Below are positions 62,679 through 64,000 of a stretch of DNA of 64,000 nucleotides, one piece after another. The position numbers and the translations under genes are program-made. The stretch is taken from positions 45,078-109,077 of the forward strand of contig CACYVC010000007.1 in NCBI GenBank assembly GCA_902777835.1. The letters are read 5' to 3'. This DNA is from an uncultured Bacteroidales bacterium. GTDB taxonomy: Bacteria; Bacteroidota; Bacteroidia; Bacteroidales; Muribaculaceae. The first letter of the stretch is position 1; each line of letters opens with the position of its first letter. Below the pieces are notes generated by a model. It was not told the origin of the DNA. It did not search any database and saw only the letters and a list, made by a program, of their open reading frames with translations.

Positions 62679-62897
62679 TTATTCAGCCGACATGACGAGG
62701 CGCAAGCCTATATATCGGGAGTAGTTACTATACCACACTGAACGTGCTGACGTACGACAGCGTCTGGCATCGTCACGAATCGAACCTCCACGGCACACGC
62801 GGCTAAGGCCTGAAGATGGTCCAAGAGGATTGATTTGTGCTTCTGCGCTATAATCTCCGGACCAATCTTGGCACCACTCTTCAACGTTGCCACTCAT
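62679..62897 (-). CDS. C-terminal fragment of the second SUMF1 domain
   Basis: 72 residues beginning 'MSGNVEEWCQDWSGDYSAEA', with 'RVCRGGSIRDDARRC' and 'IGLRLV', the normal end of a SUMF1 domain. Not a free-standing gene; part of the broken gene. Confidence 0.5.
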   Translation of the reverse strand: MSGNVEEWCQDWSGDYSAEAQINPLGPSSGLSRVCRGGSIRDDARRCRTSARSVWYSNYSRYIGLRLVMSAE

Positions 62898-63265
62898 GCC
62901 GATACAGCATGGCTCCAGTCTTCTTCTCTTCCTCCGTACCTAGCTACGGCATCAATGTTGTTACTTCCAGCATATTTATAACCTTTGCTTTTGTTGCCAC
63001 CACGTGCGGCAAACTCCCATTCAGCCTCGGTAGGAAGACGGAAATGCTTATCAGTCATTAGGCTGAGCACATCGACAAACTCCTGGCAATCGTCCCATGT
63101 GACCTGTTCCACTGGGCGCTGAAAGTTCTCTGTATATGTGATATACATGCCCCAGTCAACAAAAATTTGTTGGTCAACAAAGTAACTGGGATTCTCGCCC
63201 ATCAATGCCTGCCAAAGTTCCTGAGTCACCTCGGTCTGGCCAATGTAGTAACTGCTCAGCGTCAC
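62894..63265 (-). CDS. Middle fragment, N-terminal two thirds of the second SUMF1 domain
   Basis: About 123 residues: 'YYIGQTEVTQELWQALMGEN', 'RPVEQVTWDDCQEFVDVLS' and 'HFRLPTEAEWEFAARGG' are standard SUMF1 blocks. The frame then runs off after 'RYGGREEDW' into a stop four residues after the ATG of the next fragment. Upstream in the same frame the sequence 'SDSDNEAYNNERPAHQ' is open, so the real domain starts before the first in-frame GTG. Confidence 0.5.
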   Translation of the reverse strand: MTLSSYYIGQTEVTQELWQALMGENPSYFVDQQIFVDWGMYITYTENFQRPVEQVTWDDCQEFVDVLSLMTDKHFRLPTEAEWEFAARGGNKSKGYKYAGSNNIDAVARYGGREEDWSHAVSA

Positions 63266-64000
63266 TTGGTGTGCTGGCCGTTCATTATTATAAGCCTCGT
63301 TGTCACTATCACTGTTTTGAAGCTCACGCCGTTGACATAAAATTCTATTTCATCCTTTGGCACTAAGGCGAGTCGCAGGCCAATTTCCATATAACTTTGA
63401 TCGGGGTCCCAACAGTCGCGTCGTGTATTTCGACACAGCGAGGCGGCGGCACTATAGAATCCTCCACGCAAGTTGACAAGGAAGTTGGCAGTGCCAGTAG
63501 AAACACAAGGATCTATTTGTGGCGAAGATGAATAATTGGCGTAATGGTCTTGGCACCATTCCTCCACATTACCGCTCATGTCATAGATGTCTAGTTCGTT
63601 GGGTGCTTTAGTCGCCACCTGATGAGTCTTGGAGCTACTGTTGTTCTGGTACCACGCCACATCACCGATGGTGTTGCTGCCAGAATATTGATAACCTTGA
63701 CTTTTGGAGCCTCCACGTGCAGCATACTCCCACTGCGCCTCGGTGGGCAAGCGCCACTCATAGCCATCTATTGGCAGCATCTCGTTGAGCTTGGCTACAA
63801 ATGCTTGACACTGGTTCCAGCTCACTTGCTCAACAGGCAGATTAGTGCCGCTGTAGTAGCTTGGATTGCTGCCCATAACAGCCTGCCACAGCTCTTGAGT
63901 GACCTCGGTCTGGCCGATGCTGTAAGAGCTTAAAGTGACTTGATGTACTGGTCCCTCGTTAGAAGTGTTATCAGAACTTTGATAGTTGGGGTTGCCCATC
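63262..64000 (-). CDS. SUMF1-domain protein (partial, first domain)
   Basis: From the window edge. The Met at 63997-63999 is the internal 'MG' of the domain opening, so the true start is outside. Complete SUMF1 blocks: 'IGQTEVTQELWQAVMGSNPS', 'PVEQVSWNQCQAFVAKLNEM', 'EWRLPTEAQWEYAARGGSKS', 'DMSGNVEEWCQDHY' and 'EIGLRLAL'. These non-catalytic FGE-like domains are common in Bacteroidales surface proteins, and the formylglycine active-site cysteines are not recognisable here. The C-terminal ~20 residues are out of frame with the expected continuation. Confidence 0.75.
   Translation of the reverse strand, partial: MGNPNYQSSDNTSNEGPVHQVTLSSYSIGQTEVTQELWQAVMGSNPSYYSGTNLPVEQVSWNQCQAFVAKLNEMLPIDGYEWRLPTEAQWEYAARGGSKSQGYQYSGSNTIGDVAWYQNNSSSKTHQVATKAPNELDIYDMSGNVEEWCQDHYANYSSSPQIDPCVSTGTANFLVNLRGGFYSAAASLCRNTRRDCWDPDQSYMEIGLRLALVPKDEIEFYVNGVSFKTVIVTTRLIIMNGQHTK

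Larger units (their letters stand above)
62679..64000 (-). pseudogene. Broken tandem SUMF1 (formylglycine-generating-enzyme-like) gene, 5' end outside the window
   Basis: Three reading frames in a row encode pieces of two SUMF1/FGE-sulfatase domains. The first (63262-64000) is a complete domain minus its N-terminus. The second is split between 62894-63265 and 62679-62897. At about 63316-63322 the frame changes just where a linker 'EFYVNGVSFK' should lead into the next domain: the expected 'GGTF.MG' block is missing, and the next frame continues as 'SDSDNEAYNNERPAHQVTL'. At about 62895-62935 the expected stretch before 'MSGNVEEWCQDW' is also lost. Two deletions with frameshift are the simplest reading; assembly errors cannot be excluded. 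Confidence 0.75.

Noticed and set aside
62760-62790. tRNA-like 'ggttcgattc' on the minus strand
   Set aside because: It encodes the conserved RGGSI block of a SUMF1 domain. No acceptor or anticodon stem fits.

Overview
The window comes from a Bacteroidota genome of the order Bacteroidales, most likely a gut Muribaculaceae- or Prevotellaceae-like organism. The reasons are a SusC/SusD pair, the type IX secretion protein PorQ with secreted proteins ending in T9SS-like tails, BspA-type leucine-rich repeats, a cytochrome bd oxidase with a DUF4492 partner, menaquinone methylation by MenG, and about ten promoters of the Bacteroidota type (TTG / TAnnTTTG). No tRNA, rRNA, CRISPR array, transposase or phage gene was found.

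Region 1 (1-23.2 kb) is an accessory locus of secreted and outer-membrane proteins, almost all on the minus strand. It starts with a cut-off phosphodiester glycosidase (NAGPA family). Two tandem paralogues of unknown function and a 14-repeat BspA-like protein follow. A four-gene susC-susD-lipoprotein-PKD lipoprotein operon and a large GHL10 glycosidase fused to other domains come next. On the plus strand there is a Cthe_2159-like carbohydrate-binding protein and a thioesterase. Five of these proteins, plus the M6 peptidase further on, carry the same ~57-residue dockerin-like double EF-hand module. One gap in this region (8.0-9.3 kb) holds the most striking non-coding signal: two inverted copies of a ~123-nt element folding into four hairpins with compensatory base changes, bordered by a second dispersed repeat.

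Region 2 (23.3-42.8 kb) is mostly housekeeping with some secreted peptidases: a DUF6249 / ECF sigma / small membrane protein group, DUF3822-rsmD, a 1982-residue subtilisin-like T9SS protease, cmk-ispH, a TIGR02757 protein, a GYF_2 membrane protein, an MBL hydrolase, an RsmI-like methyltransferase and an M6 metallopeptidase with dockerin.

Region 3 (42.9-64 kb) holds a Wzc-type tyrosine autokinase, two paralogous membrane acyltransferases, porQ between two small TonB C-terminal-domain proteins, a pfkA-DUF4492-cydA-cydB run, menG, phoH, and three arginine/ornithine catabolism genes (rocD, arcA, pruA) that together lead from arginine towards glutamate. The window ends in a broken tandem-SUMF1 (formylglycine-generating-enzyme-like) gene.

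Intergenic spaces throughout carry two families of degenerate, word-like tandem tracts (tgaact/agttca words and ctaga words) that gene annotation does not explain.
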